Part shown: piece by piece, positions 51,552 through 62,392 of the stretch | How positions within the stretch are numbered: the stretch's first letter is position 1 | Layout of the letters: each line of letters opens with the position of its first letter | From: Propionibacteriaceae bacterium | Lineage (GTDB): Bacteria > Actinomycetota > Actinomycetes > Propionibacteriales > Propionibacteriaceae | Reading direction: 5' to 3' | Assembly: GCA_017306015.1 (NCBI GenBank) | Contig: JAFKJK010000007.1 | Location: forward strand, 248,001 to 312,000 | Length of the DNA: 64,000 nucleotides | The notes under the pieces: model-generated | The model's database searches: none | What the model saw: the letters and a program-made list of their open reading frames with translations, nothing else | Told to the model about the DNA's origin: nothing | Made by a program: the position numbers and the translations under genes

Positions 51552-52682
51552 TCAGCCTTCGGCCCGCGAGCGGGGAAGCGTCAGCGTGAACGCGGCGCCC
51601 CGCCCAGGCCCAGCGCTTGACGCACGAAGCGTTCCCCCGTGCGCCTCCACCAGAGCGCGAGCAATCGTGAGCCCGACACCAGAACCAGCTGCATCCCTCG
51701 CTCTGGACGCGTCCCCCCGGTAGAACCGGTCGAAAACGTGAGGCAGTTGGTCGGCGCTGATTCCGTCTCCTGTGTCAGTCACTTCGACGCTGACCTGGGC
51801 GGTGGCGAGGTCCTGAATCCTGATCGTGACCGTCCCGCCGCCAGGTGTGTGACGAAGTGCGTTGTTGAGCAGGTTGTTGAGCGCCTGCCCGATGCGGATC
51901 GGGTCGACCCGAACGATCGTGTCGCCGGTTCCCTCGATCCGTAGCGAGATGGCCTTGGATAGGTAACGAGGACGCTGGTTGTCAACGACATCCCGGACAA
52001 TCTCGCCGATGGGCTGGTCGTGGGCATCCATCGAGACCCGGCCCTCCTCAGCGCGCGACACCTCGTTGAGGTCGCCAGCCAGCCGTCCGAGATGGTCGAT
52101 CTCGGCAAGTACGAGGCTCCGGGTCTCAGTGTTCCAATCGGTGACGCCATCGTCGACCGCTTCGAGGTGTGCCTTGATGTTGGCCAGCGGCGTTCTGAGC
52201 TCGTGCGCGAGGTCGCCGAGCAGCCGAAGCCGGGTCTGCTCGCTGCTCGCCAGCCTGTCGGCCATCTCGTTGAAGGCGCCTGCAACAGTATCGAACTCCG
52301 CCCCGGCGCCCTCGCCTGTCGCCAGGGGCTCGTGTTGACCGACCGAGAGTGCTTCCGCTGCGCGCGACAGCGACTCCAGGGGCCTTCGTATCCGTCGGGT
52401 CACATAGAAGCTGACCGCGAGAGCGCAGCCGGTTGCGACCAAGGCCGCAACCAGCAGGGATGCGCCGCTCGCGTCGAGGTAGGCCTGCTCGATGTGGGGG
52501 ATTTCCGGGGAATCGGGCGAGTGCCCGATCTCGACCAGGTGCGCATGGAACAAGGTCGGGCCGATCAGCGCCGCCACACCGCCGGCGGTCACCAGTGCCG
52601 CAACCAGAACGACACCTTGGGCGACGAAGAGCCTGACCCCCAGACTCCAACTTCTTGGATGGAAGGCCGGGGCCCTGCTCAT
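51552..52682 (-). CDS. Sensor histidine kinase (TCS 2)
   Basis: 376 aa. Two membrane helices enclose a short loop with G-P-T-L-F-H-A-H-L (His 46, 48) and P-H-I-E-Q-A-Y (His 63). HAMP, HisKA with D-L-A-H-E-L-R-T-P, HATPase with N-N-L-L-N-N-A-L-R-H and G-S-G-V-G-L. Its start overlaps the stop of the response regulator (ATGA). Paralogue of the kinases at 38500 and 55528. Confidence 0.92.
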   Translation of the reverse strand: MSRAPAFHPRSWSLGVRLFVAQGVVLVAALVTAGGVAALIGPTLFHAHLVEIGHSPDSPEIPHIEQAYLDASGASLLVAALVATGCALAVSFYVTRRIRRPLESLSRAAEALSVGQHEPLATGEGAGAEFDTVAGAFNEMADRLASSEQTRLRLLGDLAHELRTPLANIKAHLEAVDDGVTDWNTETRSLVLAEIDHLGRLAGDLNEVSRAEEGRVSMDAHDQPIGEIVRDVVDNQRPRYLSKAISLRIEGTGDTIVRVDPIRIGQALNNLLNNALRHTPGGGTVTIRIQDLATAQVSVEVTDTGDGISADQLPHVFDRFYRGDASRARDAAGSGVGLTIARALVEAHGGTLRASSAGPGRGAAFTLTLPRSRAEG

Positions 52683-53428
52683 CGCGATGGTCCGGGCGGC
52701 AAACCCATGCGGTAGCCGATTCCCCGGACGGTCAGCAAGAACTCGGGTTCGTTCGGGTCATCACCCAGCTTGCGCCGGAGGTTTCCGACGTGGACGTTCA
52801 CGACGTGATCATCGCCGACCCACTCTGTGTTCCATACCTGGTCGATGATCTGGCGCCGGGTCAGGGCGGCCTTCGGCTGCCGCGAAAGCACGTCGAGAAT
52901 GTCGAACTCGGTCCGAGTCAGAGCTACTTTGCGCTCACCGACCCATACCTCTCGTGAGACGGGGTCGATGCGCACCTCACCGAAGATGCGCTCCTCGGTT
53001 GGGCCCTCCGCAGCTGATGCCTTCGACGGCCGGGGGCGCCTCAGGACAGCACTCACCCGTGCCACCACTTCTCGGGGGCTGAAGGGCTTGCCGATGTAGT
53101 CGTCCGCACCGACACCCAGCCCGATGATGCGGTCGGTCTCGTCGTCCCGCGCGGTGATCATCAGGATGTAGCAATCCGAGAACGTCCGCACCTGCCGGCA
53201 CACCTCGAGTCCGTCCAGCCCGGGGAGACCGAGGTCGAGGAGAATGACCTCAGGATCCAACTCGCGAGCTGCGGACACCGAGCTGGGCCCGTCGACGGCA
53301 TAGTGCACCTCGTACCCGGCCTTCACGAGATACGAGCCGAGTACCTGCGCCAGAGCGCGCTCGTCATCCACGATCAGGACCCGAGAGGGCCTCGGCACCA
53401 CGGTGGTTGTCACCATCGAAGTATGCAT
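52679..53428 (-). CDS. OmpR-family response regulator (TCS 2)
   Basis: 249 aa from ATG 53428 (a later ATG at 53416 is possible). Receiver with D-D-E, phospho-Asp in I-L-L-D-L-G, Lys in I-G-K-P-F. Winged helix with V-G-D-D-H-V-V-N-V-H-V-G-N-L-R-R-K. Upstream at 53474 lies a direct-repeat box, so autoregulation is possible. Confidence 0.92.
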   Translation of the reverse strand: MHTSMVTTTVVPRPSRVLIVDDERALAQVLGSYLVKAGYEVHYAVDGPSSVSAARELDPEVILLDLGLPGLDGLEVCRQVRTFSDCYILMITARDDETDRIIGLGVGADDYIGKPFSPREVVARVSAVLRRPRPSKASAAEGPTEERIFGEVRIDPVSREVWVGERKVALTRTEFDILDVLSRQPKAALTRRQIIDQVWNTEWVGDDHVVNVHVGNLRRKLGDDPNEPEFLLTVRGIGYRMGLPPGPSR

Positions 53429-53473
53429 GACCCGCCACGCGGAGCCCACTGAAGCAGAGCCCTCCGAACCGTT

Positions 53474-53491
53474 CTTGATCGGATCTTGACC
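53474..53491 (+). promoter_or_regulatory. 11-bp direct-repeat box near TCS 2 promoter
   Basis: CTTGATC (53474) and CTTGACC (53485), period 11, 46 bp from the start of the TCS 2 regulator and on the opposite strand to it. Confidence 0.6.
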
Positions 53492-54165
53492 GGACCCATC
53501 GTCACGCCGAACGGCGCGACGATCACACTGGCATTACTGAGTTCTCCCTCAGCTGGTCACACCCAGGATCCTCTGGGGTTGACCGGACGCTGGCGGTCAT
53601 GGGGCCAGCGGATGTGACTGGTTCGGGTGGGGTCGGCTGCGGGGTCGGCCCCACCTGTCACGTCACCGCATGCCGGCGCCCGCAGGGTTTGGGTGTGCAG
53701 CGACGTGGACCCGAGAGTCGGTATCCCTCGCCATGGCCCCGTCGAACCGGTCAGGACTATCTCTGCGCGGAGTGCCCTGGAGTTGGGCCTACTTCGGCGG
53801 GAAGGCCGGCGCCGAGGTTGAACGCGACGACGGCCTGATCGAGGCCCCCTTCCCCCTCGATCAGGGACGGGTGGACGCCAGCTTCACCCACCACCTCGAC
53901 GTCTTCCGGTACTTCACAATGACAACGGAAGCCGCGGGGAAGATCGGCTTGCCTTCCGCACCTCCGGCGCGTCCTGGACCGGCTAGCGCCGGACTGGGCA
54001 TGGGTCCGAGAAGACTGCACCGCTTCGAATCTTGCAGGACCTTGCGCACGAGCGGATCGCTACTTGTTCTTTAGGTCCAGCACGGTCGAACCGATACTTC
54101 CCGAAGGAAGGCTAAGTCCCAAGCTCGGCCGAACGGTCGACACGTCGAGACTGGAGGTTGCCAAG
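53492..54165. other. Intergenic region with a weak repeat box
   Basis: About 670 bp. A 134-aa plus frame (53670-54074) is open but has no ribosome site or known motif; it may be a remnant. CTTGCAG (54031) and CTTGCGC (54041), period 10, form a weak box 119 bp before the SHOCT gene. Confidence 0.4.
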
Positions 54166-54429
54166 ATGATGGGATATGGAGGTTGGGGCTTCATGCCGAT
54201 GGGCGGGATGCTCGGTATGGTCCTGCTGTGGGTGGTGCTGCTCGCCCTGGTGGTGTGGGCAGTGAGCAGGCTTCTTCCTGGAAGGCGGCCCGGCGGCGGC
54301 TCGTCGGAGCCGATGGAGACTCCTGAGCAGATTCTGGATCGGCGGTTCGCGCGCGGGGAGATCGATCTTGAGACCTATCAGGCGCAGCGAACCGCACTCA
54401 CGAACGCTCGCACGAACGGCATGCGATGA
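54166..54429 (+). CDS. SHOCT-domain small membrane protein
   Basis: 87 aa from ATG 54166 (GGAGG 8 bp upstream). Met/Gly-rich N-terminus (G-F-M-P-M-G-G-M-L-G-M), one membrane helix, then a SHOCT motif, I-L-D-R-R-F-A-R-G-E-I-D. SHOCT proteins often accompany copper genes; the Met cluster could bind Cu(I). ATGA overlap with the next gene. Confidence 0.8.
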   Translation: MMGYGGWGFMPMGGMLGMVLLWVVLLALVVWAVSRLLPGRRPGGGSSEPMETPEQILDRRFARGEIDLETYQAQRTALTNARTNGMR

Positions 54430-54701
54430 GCGCGTTGGGGGTCGGACGGGTCGTGGCTGGGTTCCTGCTCGTGGTGACGGGGGCACTGCTGGGGTGGTCG
54501 GTCAGCGCCAGCAACGGCCTCGGACTGCCGGGCGCCATGGGTCGAGGTCCGATGACAGGGTGGCCCTCGCCGTCGGCCGGTCAGACGTTCCCGGCGCGTG
54601 GTGACAGCCGCGTGGCGTACCCCGGCGGGATGATGGGGACCAGGTCCATCCGGCCCGGCCAGATGATGGGTCGTTGGGCTTCACCCTGGACTGCTGGGTG
54701 A
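54426..54701 (+). CDS. Small exported Met/Gly-rich protein
   Basis: 91 aa, coupled to the SHOCT gene. Signal or anchor helix (V-V-A-G-F-L-L-V-V-T-G-A-L-L-G-W), then an extracytoplasmic stretch rich in Gly, Pro and Met (G-P-M-T-G, G-G-M-M-G-T, G-Q-M-M-G). Repeated GxMMG suggests Cu(I)/Ag(I) binding. No known family. Confidence 0.6.
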   Translation: MSALGVGRVVAGFLLVVTGALLGWSVSASNGLGLPGAMGRGPMTGWPSPSAGQTFPARGDSRVAYPGGMMGTRSIRPGQMMGRWASPWTAG

Positions 54702-54805
54702 GCCGCGCGAACCCTGACGCAGCACGAATTGGAGCGACGAGTGGGTGACTGGGCGGCGGGGCGCGCGGGGCGCGACGCTGGAGGGTTCGTGGTCTGGGGG
54801 CCCTG

Positions 54806-55531
54806 GTGATTCCGCCGCCCCGTCGTGTGAAAGCGCTTGTCGTCGACGATGAGCCCAGCCTGGTCCGGGTGGTCGAGGGGTTCCTCGCCCGGGAGGGCTT
54901 CGAGGTCCGCACGGCCGCCGATGGTGAGACCGCTCTGGCGCTGGCACGTCTTGACGAGCCTGACGTGGTGGTGCTGGATCTCGGGCTGCCCGGCATGGAC
55001 GGGGTGGAGGTGTGCAGGCAGTTGAGGCTGTTCAGCCGCTGCTATGTCCTGATGCTCACCGCTCGGGCGGACGAGGTCGACATGCTGGTCGGCCTGGCTG
55101 TCGGGGCGGACGACTACGTAACCAAGCCGTTCTCTTCGCGGGCGCTCGTGGCTCGTATCCACACGCTGCTCCGCCGTCCACGAACGGGGAGTCCTCCAGC
55201 CGGCGGGTCGGACTCCGACGAGGTCCGACGCTTCGGAGAGCTGACGATCGACCCGCTGGCTCGGGAGGTACGGCTCGATGACACTGTGGTCGAGCTGACC
55301 CGGACCGAGTACGAGCTGCTGAGCGCGTTGAGTGCGCGTCCGAGGGTGGTGTTCAGCCGTGCCCAGTTGCTCGACGCGGCCTGGCAGGGCAACCTCGGTG
55401 GTGTGCCCGGAGACGAGCACCTGGTGGACATTCACATCGGGCATTTGCGCCGCAAGCTTGGTGACGATCCGCGTGCGCCCCGTTTCATCCTGACCGTGCG
55501 GGGTTTTGGATACCGAATGGGGTCCGAGTGA
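54806..55531 (+). CDS. OmpR-family response regulator (TCS 3)
   Basis: 241 aa, GTG start. Receiver with D-D-E, phospho-Asp in V-V-L-D-L-G, Lys in V-T-K-P-F; winged helix with G-D-E-H-L-V-D-I-H-I-G-H-L-R-R-K. The recognition helix is nearly the same as in TCS 1, so both may bind the same direct repeats. Overlaps its kinase by GTGA. Confidence 0.92.
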   Translation: MIPPPRRVKALVVDDEPSLVRVVEGFLAREGFEVRTAADGETALALARLDEPDVVVLDLGLPGMDGVEVCRQLRLFSRCYVLMLTARADEVDMLVGLAVGADDYVTKPFSSRALVARIHTLLRRPRTGSPPAGGSDSDEVRRFGELTIDPLAREVRLDDTVVELTRTEYELLSALSARPRVVFSRAQLLDAAWQGNLGGVPGDEHLVDIHIGHLRRKLGDDPRAPRFILTVRGFGYRMGSE

Positions 55532-56685
55532 AACCTGAGGAGCCGCGCCGGCCACGACTCGAGGGCCTTGGGCTCGCTACTCGTCTCCTGTTGAACAACC
55601 TGCTGGTGATCATCGCAGGGGCCGGAACGGTGCTCCTCGCGGTGCTGTTGATCGGCCCTCACGTCTTCCAGCTCCACCTGCAGCAGGCCGGCGTCAGCGT
55701 CGACACCGACGTACTCGCGCACCTGGGCGAGGCCTTCGATCAGGCGGTCGCCACGGCGCTCGCGCTGGGCGTCCTGATTGCGGGGTTGACCGCCACAGCC
55801 ATCAGCTGGTTCGCCTCACGCAGGGTCGCGGACCCCATCAGGGATGCCGCACAAGCAACGAAGCGATTGGCCGATGGAGCACTGGCCACCCGGATGGCCG
55901 ACCCCGGGATGGGTCCGGAACTGTCGACGCTCAGCCGCTCGGTCAATGGCCTCGCCTCGCGCCTCCAACAGACTGAGGCGACCCGCCGGGACCTGACGGC
56001 CGAACTGGCCCACCAGTTACGCACGCCGATCGCTTCGATCGAGGCAACGGTCGAGGCGATCCGGGAGGACGTCCTTCCGGTGGACACGCTGACGCTGGAC
56101 ACCCTTCAGGAGCAGAGTGGTCGTCTGCGGCGCCTGGTTGCAGACCTCGAAGTCGTCTCCCGAGCCGAGGAGCGACAACTGTTGCTGAGTTCCGAACCGG
56201 TCAACATCACGGATGTGGTGAGGGCCGCGATCAGTGCCTCGAGCGACCGCTACCGGGCGGCCGGGGTCGCGCTGCGCCTATCGCGGACAGGGCAGTCGCC
56301 GAAGGTTCGGGTGGACACCGACCGTCTCCACGAGGTGATCACCGGGCTGCTGGACAACGCGCTCAAAGCCACCCCGTCCAGCGGGAGCGTAACCGTCGAC
56401 GTCCAGCGAGTAGACGGCTCGACCTCCAAGGACGCTGTGGTCACTATCACCGACACCGGCTCCGGTTTCGCCCCCGAAGACGCCGAGCGGATCTTCCAGC
56501 GCTTCGTGAAGGGCGACAGGAGTTCAGGTGTCGGGCTCGGACTGACCATCGCCCGCGCCATCGTCGAAGCTCACCACGGAACACTGGTCGCCTCCAGTGA
56601 CGGGCCGGGCCGAGGGGCCCGCTTCACAATCGCTCTCCCGATGGACTCTCAGGCACGACCGGCTCGGCACGTCGAGCGGGCCTGA
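55528..56685 (+). CDS. Sensor histidine kinase (TCS 3)
   Basis: 385 aa, GTG start. Membrane helix, loop with G-P-H-V-F-Q-L-H-L (His 46, 50) and A-H-L-G-E-A-F (His 65), second helix, HAMP. The HisKA motif reads E-L-A-H-Q-L-R-T-P: Gln replaces the usual Glu after the phospho-His, which could affect kinase activity. HATPase with L-L-D-N-A-L-K-A-T and S-G-V-G-L. Convergent with copB. Confidence 0.91.
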   Translation: MKPEEPRRPRLEGLGLATRLLLNNLLVIIAGAGTVLLAVLLIGPHVFQLHLQQAGVSVDTDVLAHLGEAFDQAVATALALGVLIAGLTATAISWFASRRVADPIRDAAQATKRLADGALATRMADPGMGPELSTLSRSVNGLASRLQQTEATRRDLTAELAHQLRTPIASIEATVEAIREDVLPVDTLTLDTLQEQSGRLRRLVADLEVVSRAEERQLLLSSEPVNITDVVRAAISASSDRYRAAGVALRLSRTGQSPKVRVDTDRLHEVITGLLDNALKATPSSGSVTVDVQRVDGSTSKDAVVTITDTGSGFAPEDAERIFQRFVKGDRSSGVGLGLTIARAIVEAHHGTLVASSDGPGRGARFTIALPMDSQARPARHVERA

Positions 56686-56727
56686 CGCAATGAGACCCCC
56701 AAGATCCGCGCTCGAGCCCTGTCGCCA

Positions 56728-58692
<1,965 letters not shown>

Positions 58693-58707
58693 CTCCAACT
58701 CCTCCAC

Positions 58708-58724
58708 AAACCCCTAGCGGGTAT
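58708..58724 (-). promoter_or_regulatory. CsoR-like site before copB
   Basis: On the minus strand ATACCCGCTAGGGGTTT resembles the CsoR operator with a weaker right arm. It lies 15 bp before the copB start. Confidence 0.5.
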
Positions 58725-58784
58725 CCCCTCGCAACCGGCGCCGGGGAACTTCCCATTCCCCGGCGAGCCGGATCCGGGACGGAA

Positions 58785-58802
58785 CTTCAGACAAACTTCA
58801 CA
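58785..58802 (+). promoter_or_regulatory. 11-bp direct-repeat box
   Basis: CTTCAGA (58785) and CTTCACA (58796), period 11. The following plus-strand gene is only a remnant, so this may be an orphan box left after deletion. Confidence 0.5.
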
Positions 58803-58919
58803 GAAACCGCCAGGCGGCAGCCGAGGCGCGCCCGATCTGCTGGCGATCTTCCTTCACCTGCTCGTCAACGCCGTCGTCCCTCACCGTCGCCGGGCGCGGG
58901 CCGGCGGACGTGATCGCCG

Positions 58920-59127
58920 TGCTGGTTTTACCTTTCGGGAACCATCCCGCTCGTCGGCATCACCCTCGTCGAACTCGGCATCATCGGCACCGACTCCACC
59001 AGCACGATGAAGTGGCACGCGACGTTCATGGTCCTCTTCCTCGGCGTCGCCCACGTCGCCATGATCTTGGGCATGCTCCACCCCAGCCTGCTCGGCTACC
59101 TGATGATCCACCAGCATCAGCTCCCGC
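58920..59127 (+). pseudogene. Membrane protein fragment, 5' end missing
   Basis: An open frame without a proper start reads G-T-I-P-L-V-G-I-T-L-V-E-L-G-I-I-G, then M-K-W-H-A-T-F-M-V-L-F-L-G-V-A-H-V-A-M-I. Two likely membrane segments with several His follow, ending near M-I-H-Q-H-Q before it collides with the convergent DUF305 gene. Family not recognised. It lies behind a repeat box with its 5' part apparently deleted. Confidence 0.4.
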
Positions 59128-59613
59128 TCAGGGCGTGTCCTGCAGGTACTGTTTCATCTCGGCGATCTCGGCCAGCTGGGCGTCGATGATGCGCTGGGCG
59201 AGGTCCTTGACCCTGGGATCGCTCAGGCGGGCCCGCTCGCTGGTCAGCACGGCGATCGAGTGGTGCGGGATCATCGCCTCCATCCACTGCCGGTCGCCGA
59301 TCGTGGCCTGCGTGCGGACCAGCCAGAGGCCCGCACCGAACAGCACCACCGCTGCGGCGACGACCGTGAGGTTCATCAGCCGGTCGCGGTACATCCGGCG
59401 CATGAAGCCCAGCATGACGACGGCCATCACTGCGGTCGACATCATCGTCATGAACAGCCGCATCCAGCTGAAGTACGCGTGGTCGAGCTCATAGGTGTTG
59501 AAGTACATGACCACGTACATCAGCACTGCGGAGGTGAGGATCATCGCGGCGAACCGGAGGTAGGACCGGCGATCCTGGTGGCGGCCTGGCTGGTCGGTGC
59601 GCGGGGCGTCCAT
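59128..59613 (-). CDS. DUF305 protein with membrane helices
   Basis: 161 aa. Three hydrophobic helices (residues 22-40, 50-72, 80-100), then a DUF305 segment W-M-E-A-M-I-P-H-H-S-I-A-V and the ending I-A-E-M-K-Q-Y-L. The H-H pair is the presumed metal site of this ferritin-like fold. Intact counterpart of the decayed two-repeat DUF305 gene at 23229. No function is established; copper context here. Confidence 0.85.
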   Translation of the reverse strand: MDAPRTDQPGRHQDRRSYLRFAAMILTSAVLMYVVMYFNTYELDHAYFSWMRLFMTMMSTAVMAVVMLGFMRRMYRDRLMNLTVVAAAVVLFGAGLWLVRTQATIGDRQWMEAMIPHHSIAVLTSERARLSDPRVKDLAQRIIDAQLAEIAEMKQYLQDTP

Positions 59614-59764
59614 GGGGGTCTCCTCTCTTCGGGCCCGCGTGTGCGTGCCCTCCGTCCCCGTACCCCCGGGCAGGCCGGCCGACGCGCACCGTAAGGATGC
59701 GCGGGGTGCCTCCAGGGCTGCGGCGAGGGCTTAAGCCCACGCCGGTGCGTTCGCGGGGGGCTAG

Positions 59765-60851
59765 TTGTACTCGGCCGGGACCTTGGTGACACCGGCTGGT
59801 TGACGAAGAGGGAGAACCCCCGTTGGGGTGTGGCTTAGCGAAGGTCACATCCGAAGGAGGTTCTCCCGTGTCCCAATGTAGGGCTCATCTGACGGTGTTC
59901 GGCAGGCGGCTGCTGATCAGCCGGGTGGTCGAGCAGGGTTGGCCGGTCGCGCACGCCGCCAAGGCCCAGGGGGTGTCGCGTCAGTGTGCGCACCGCTGGA
60001 TCGCCCGGTGGCGAGCCGAGGGCGAGGCCGGCCTGGTCGACCGGTCGTCGCGTCCGCGCACGAGTCCTGGCCGCACCACCGCTGACGTGGAGGCCCGAGT
60101 CGTGGCTGCCCGGGTCGAACATCGGCGTGGTCAGGACTGGCTCGGCGCCGAGCTGGGCGTGTCGGCCCGGACAGTGTCGCGGATCCTGCGTCGTCACCAG
60201 CTGCCCTACCTGCACGAACTGGATCCCATCAGTGGTGCGGTGATCCGGGCATCGAAGACGACCGCCGTGCGGTACGAGCACGACCATCCCGGCTCGCTGG
60301 TCCATACCGATGTGAAGAAGCTGGGCCGGATCCCCGACGGTGGCGGGTGGAAGCTCCATGGCCGCTCCGCTGGCGACACCGCTGCCCGCAAGAAGGCCAA
60401 GGTCGGCTACGACTATGTCCACTCCCTGGTCGATGACCACTCCCGCTACGCCTACTCCGAGATCCTGCCTGACGAGAAGGGTCCGACCACCGCCGGGTTT
60501 CTCGCCCGCGCCTTGGACCACTTCGCCAGTGTCGGGATCATCGTCGAGCGACTGATCTCGGACAACCACTTCTCCTACCGGCTCTCCAGCGACGTTCGCA
60601 CACTCCTGGACCAGCGGGGCATCACACACAAGTTCATCCGGCCCCACTGCCCCTGGCAAAACGGCAAAGTCGAGCGATTCAACCGCACCCTGCAGGTCGA
60701 ATGGGCCTACCGGCAGCCCTTCACCACGAACACCGACCGCGCCAACGCGCTTGCCCCCTGGCTCAACGCCTACAACACTGAACGCCGTCACACCGCACTC
60801 GGAGGCAAACCCCCGATCAGCCGACTGTCACCAACCTGATGGCCGAGTACA
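59765..60851 (+). mobile_element. IS481-family element, copy 2
   Basis: About 1087 bp. Ends TTGTACTCGGCC (left) and the complement of TGTACTCGGCCATCAGG (right). CTAG borders the left end (59761-59764) but not the right, where GCTTGTACTCGG follows. The missing target copy suggests a deletion adjacent to the right end. Confidence 0.8.
59868..60839 (+). CDS. IS481-family transposase, copy 2
   Basis: 323 aa from GTG 59868 (GGAGG upstream). Helix-turn-helix and rve core with D in H-T-D-V-K-K-L, D in I-S-D-N-H-F, E in G-K-V-E-R-F-N. Intact. Opposite orientation to copy 1. Confidence 0.92.
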   Translation: MSQCRAHLTVFGRRLLISRVVEQGWPVAHAAKAQGVSRQCAHRWIARWRAEGEAGLVDRSSRPRTSPGRTTADVEARVVAARVEHRRGQDWLGAELGVSARTVSRILRRHQLPYLHELDPISGAVIRASKTTAVRYEHDHPGSLVHTDVKKLGRIPDGGGWKLHGRSAGDTAARKKAKVGYDYVHSLVDDHSRYAYSEILPDEKGPTTAGFLARALDHFASVGIIVERLISDNHFSYRLSSDVRTLLDQRGITHKFIRPHCPWQNGKVERFNRTLQVEWAYRQPFTTNTDRANALAPWLNAYNTERRHTALGGKPPISRLSPT

Positions 60852-61926
60852 GCTTGTACTCGGAGTGGTCGTGGCGGTGGTGGGCGTCCGGGTAGTGGGG
60901 ATGGGCGTGGCTGAGCTCGGCGTGCTCATGGGGGTGCCGGTGCCCGCGGCCGGTGACCGGCGGGGCGTCCGGCCCGTGGGGATGGTCGTGGTGGGCGTCG
61001 TCGTGGATGTGCCAGTGGTCGTGGGTGAGCGCGGGATGGGTGTGCTCGTGGACGTGGCGCTCGCGCAGGTGCAGCCAGACCCCGACCCCCATCAGTGCCC
61101 CGGCGACCAGGAGGGGAACGGTCACGGGCTCGCCCAGGGCAACGGCTAGGACGGCGCCGAAGAACGGGGCGACGGAGAAGTAGGCGCCGGCGCGGGCGGT
61201 GCCGAGGTGTCGCAGGGCGACGATGAACAGCGCCAGGCTGACGCCGTAGGCGAGGAAGCCGACGCCGGCCGCGGCGGCGATGTTGGCGGCGGCGGGGAGG
61301 GTGGACCCGAGCAGGAGGGCGAGCACGAGGTTGGTGGGCCCGGCGACGAGTCCCTTGACCGCGGCCAGCCAGGTGGCGTCGGTCAGGGACACCTTGCGGG
61401 TGAGGTTGTTGTCGATCGCCCAGCCCAGGCAGGCGCCCAGGACGGCGAGCCCGGCCCAGGGCGAGCCGAGCTCGACACCCATGGGGACCACGAGCACGAC
61501 GGCGCCGGCGACGATCGCGAGCATGCCGAGCGCGACCCAGCGGTCGACGTTCTCCCGGAACACGACCCAGGCGATGAGCGCGGTGAACACCCCTTCGGCG
61601 TTGAGGAGCAGCGACGCCCCCGTCGCCGAGGGCAGGGTGAAGCCGATCCAGGCGGCGAGGAGCCCGGGCAAGCCGGCCCGTTGGAGCCCGACTCCCATGC
61701 CGACCTGGCCCGACGCCGGGCCGGGCAGGAACTGGCACAGCGCCACCAGGTCGGCGTAGGCCCGCTCGGTGAGCCACTTGCGGCGTTCGACCAGGGTGCG
61801 GCGGAAGTAGCCCAGATGGGCGATCGGGCCGCCGAAGCTGGTCAGGCCGAGGCCGAGGAACACCACCAGGACTTCCCCGGCCCGCCGCCAGCGGTTGGCG
61901 ACGGTGGGGGTGTCGGGATCGCCCAC
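60817..61926 (-). CDS. Chimeric ChrA (N-terminus) :: EamA (C-terminus) transporter
   Basis: 369 aa from GTG 61926 (GGAGG 6 bp upstream). Residues 1-85 are the start of a chromate transporter: L-G-L-T-S-F-G-G-P-I-A-H-L-G-Y-F, and L-C-Q-F-L-P-G-P-A-S-G-Q. At about residue 88 (F-T-L-P-S-A) the protein passes in frame into an EamA carrier at S-L-L-L-N-A-E-G-V-F-T-A-L-I-A-W. A very His-rich tail (H-E-H-T-H, H-D-D-A-H-H-D-H) follows. The last 12 or so codons are encoded by the IS481 right end. A deletion probably fused two genes; function is doubtful. Confidence 0.8.
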   Translation of the reverse strand: MGDPDTPTVANRWRRAGEVLVVFLGLGLTSFGGPIAHLGYFRRTLVERRKWLTERAYADLVALCQFLPGPASGQVGMGVGLQRAGLPGLLAAWIGFTLPSATGASLLLNAEGVFTALIAWVVFRENVDRWVALGMLAIVAGAVVLVVPMGVELGSPWAGLAVLGACLGWAIDNNLTRKVSLTDATWLAAVKGLVAGPTNLVLALLLGSTLPAAANIAAAAGVGFLAYGVSLALFIVALRHLGTARAGAYFSVAPFFGAVLAVALGEPVTVPLLVAGALMGVGVWLHLRERHVHEHTHPALTHDHWHIHDDAHHDHPHGPDAPPVTGRGHRHPHEHAELSHAHPHYPDAHHRHDHSEYKLYSAIRLVTVG

Positions 61927-61971
61927 GCCGGACCTCCACGGTGTTGAGAGTCGCACCGGTCGTGCGGCTTT

Positions 61972-61990
61972 GATATCGATGCACGATATC
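61972..61990. promoter_or_regulatory. PadR-type palindrome before the ChrA::EamA gene
   Basis: GATATCG-ATGCA-CGATATC: perfect 7-bp arms, 5-bp spacer, 46 bp before the chimeric gene and just after the PadR stop. Same arms and spacing as at 62393. Confidence 0.8.
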
Positions 61991-62008
61991 GAGCGGCGAG
62001 TTCTGCGT

Positions 62009-62320
62009 CTAGTGGTTCTTCTCGTGGGGGCCGAGCAGTTCGCGGGCGAGTTCGGTGAGGGTGCGGATGCCGTCGGCGAGTTCGGTCCGCCCGGCCTCGG
62101 TGATCCGGTAGGTGCGTCGCATCCGTCCGGCCTCAACGACCTTCTCGGAGGCGATCAGGCCTTCGAGTTCCATCCGGTGCAGCGCCGGATACAGCGTGCC
62201 AGGGCTGATCCGGTAGCCGTGGCGCTCGAGTTCGGTGGCCATCCAGGCACCGTGCACGGGCGCCTGTGCGGCGTGGTGCAGGACGTGGAGCCGGACCGCT
62301 CCACGCAACAAGTCGTTCAT
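62009..62320 (-). CDS. PadR-family transcriptional regulator
   Basis: 103 aa from ATG 62320 (GGAGG 8 bp upstream). Winged helix with the PadR signature L-L-R-G-A-V-R-L-H-V-L, then S-P-G-T-L-Y-P-A-L-H-R-M and R-R-T-Y-R-I-T-E-A-G. Short C-terminal dimerisation helix. It lies between two copies of the same palindrome and is divergent from the ABC exporter, so it probably represses itself, the ABC genes and the chimera. Confidence 0.88.
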   Translation of the reverse strand: MNDLLRGAVRLHVLHHAAQAPVHGAWMATELERHGYRISPGTLYPALHRMELEGLIASEKVVEAGRMRRTYRITEAGRTELADGIRTLTELARELLGPHEKNH

Positions 62321-62392
62321 CCGGTTGAGCCTCCTGCGCAGACCATAGCCCGAGGGGTCGGTGGACCGCTTGAAGGCAGCGTATCGTGACTC

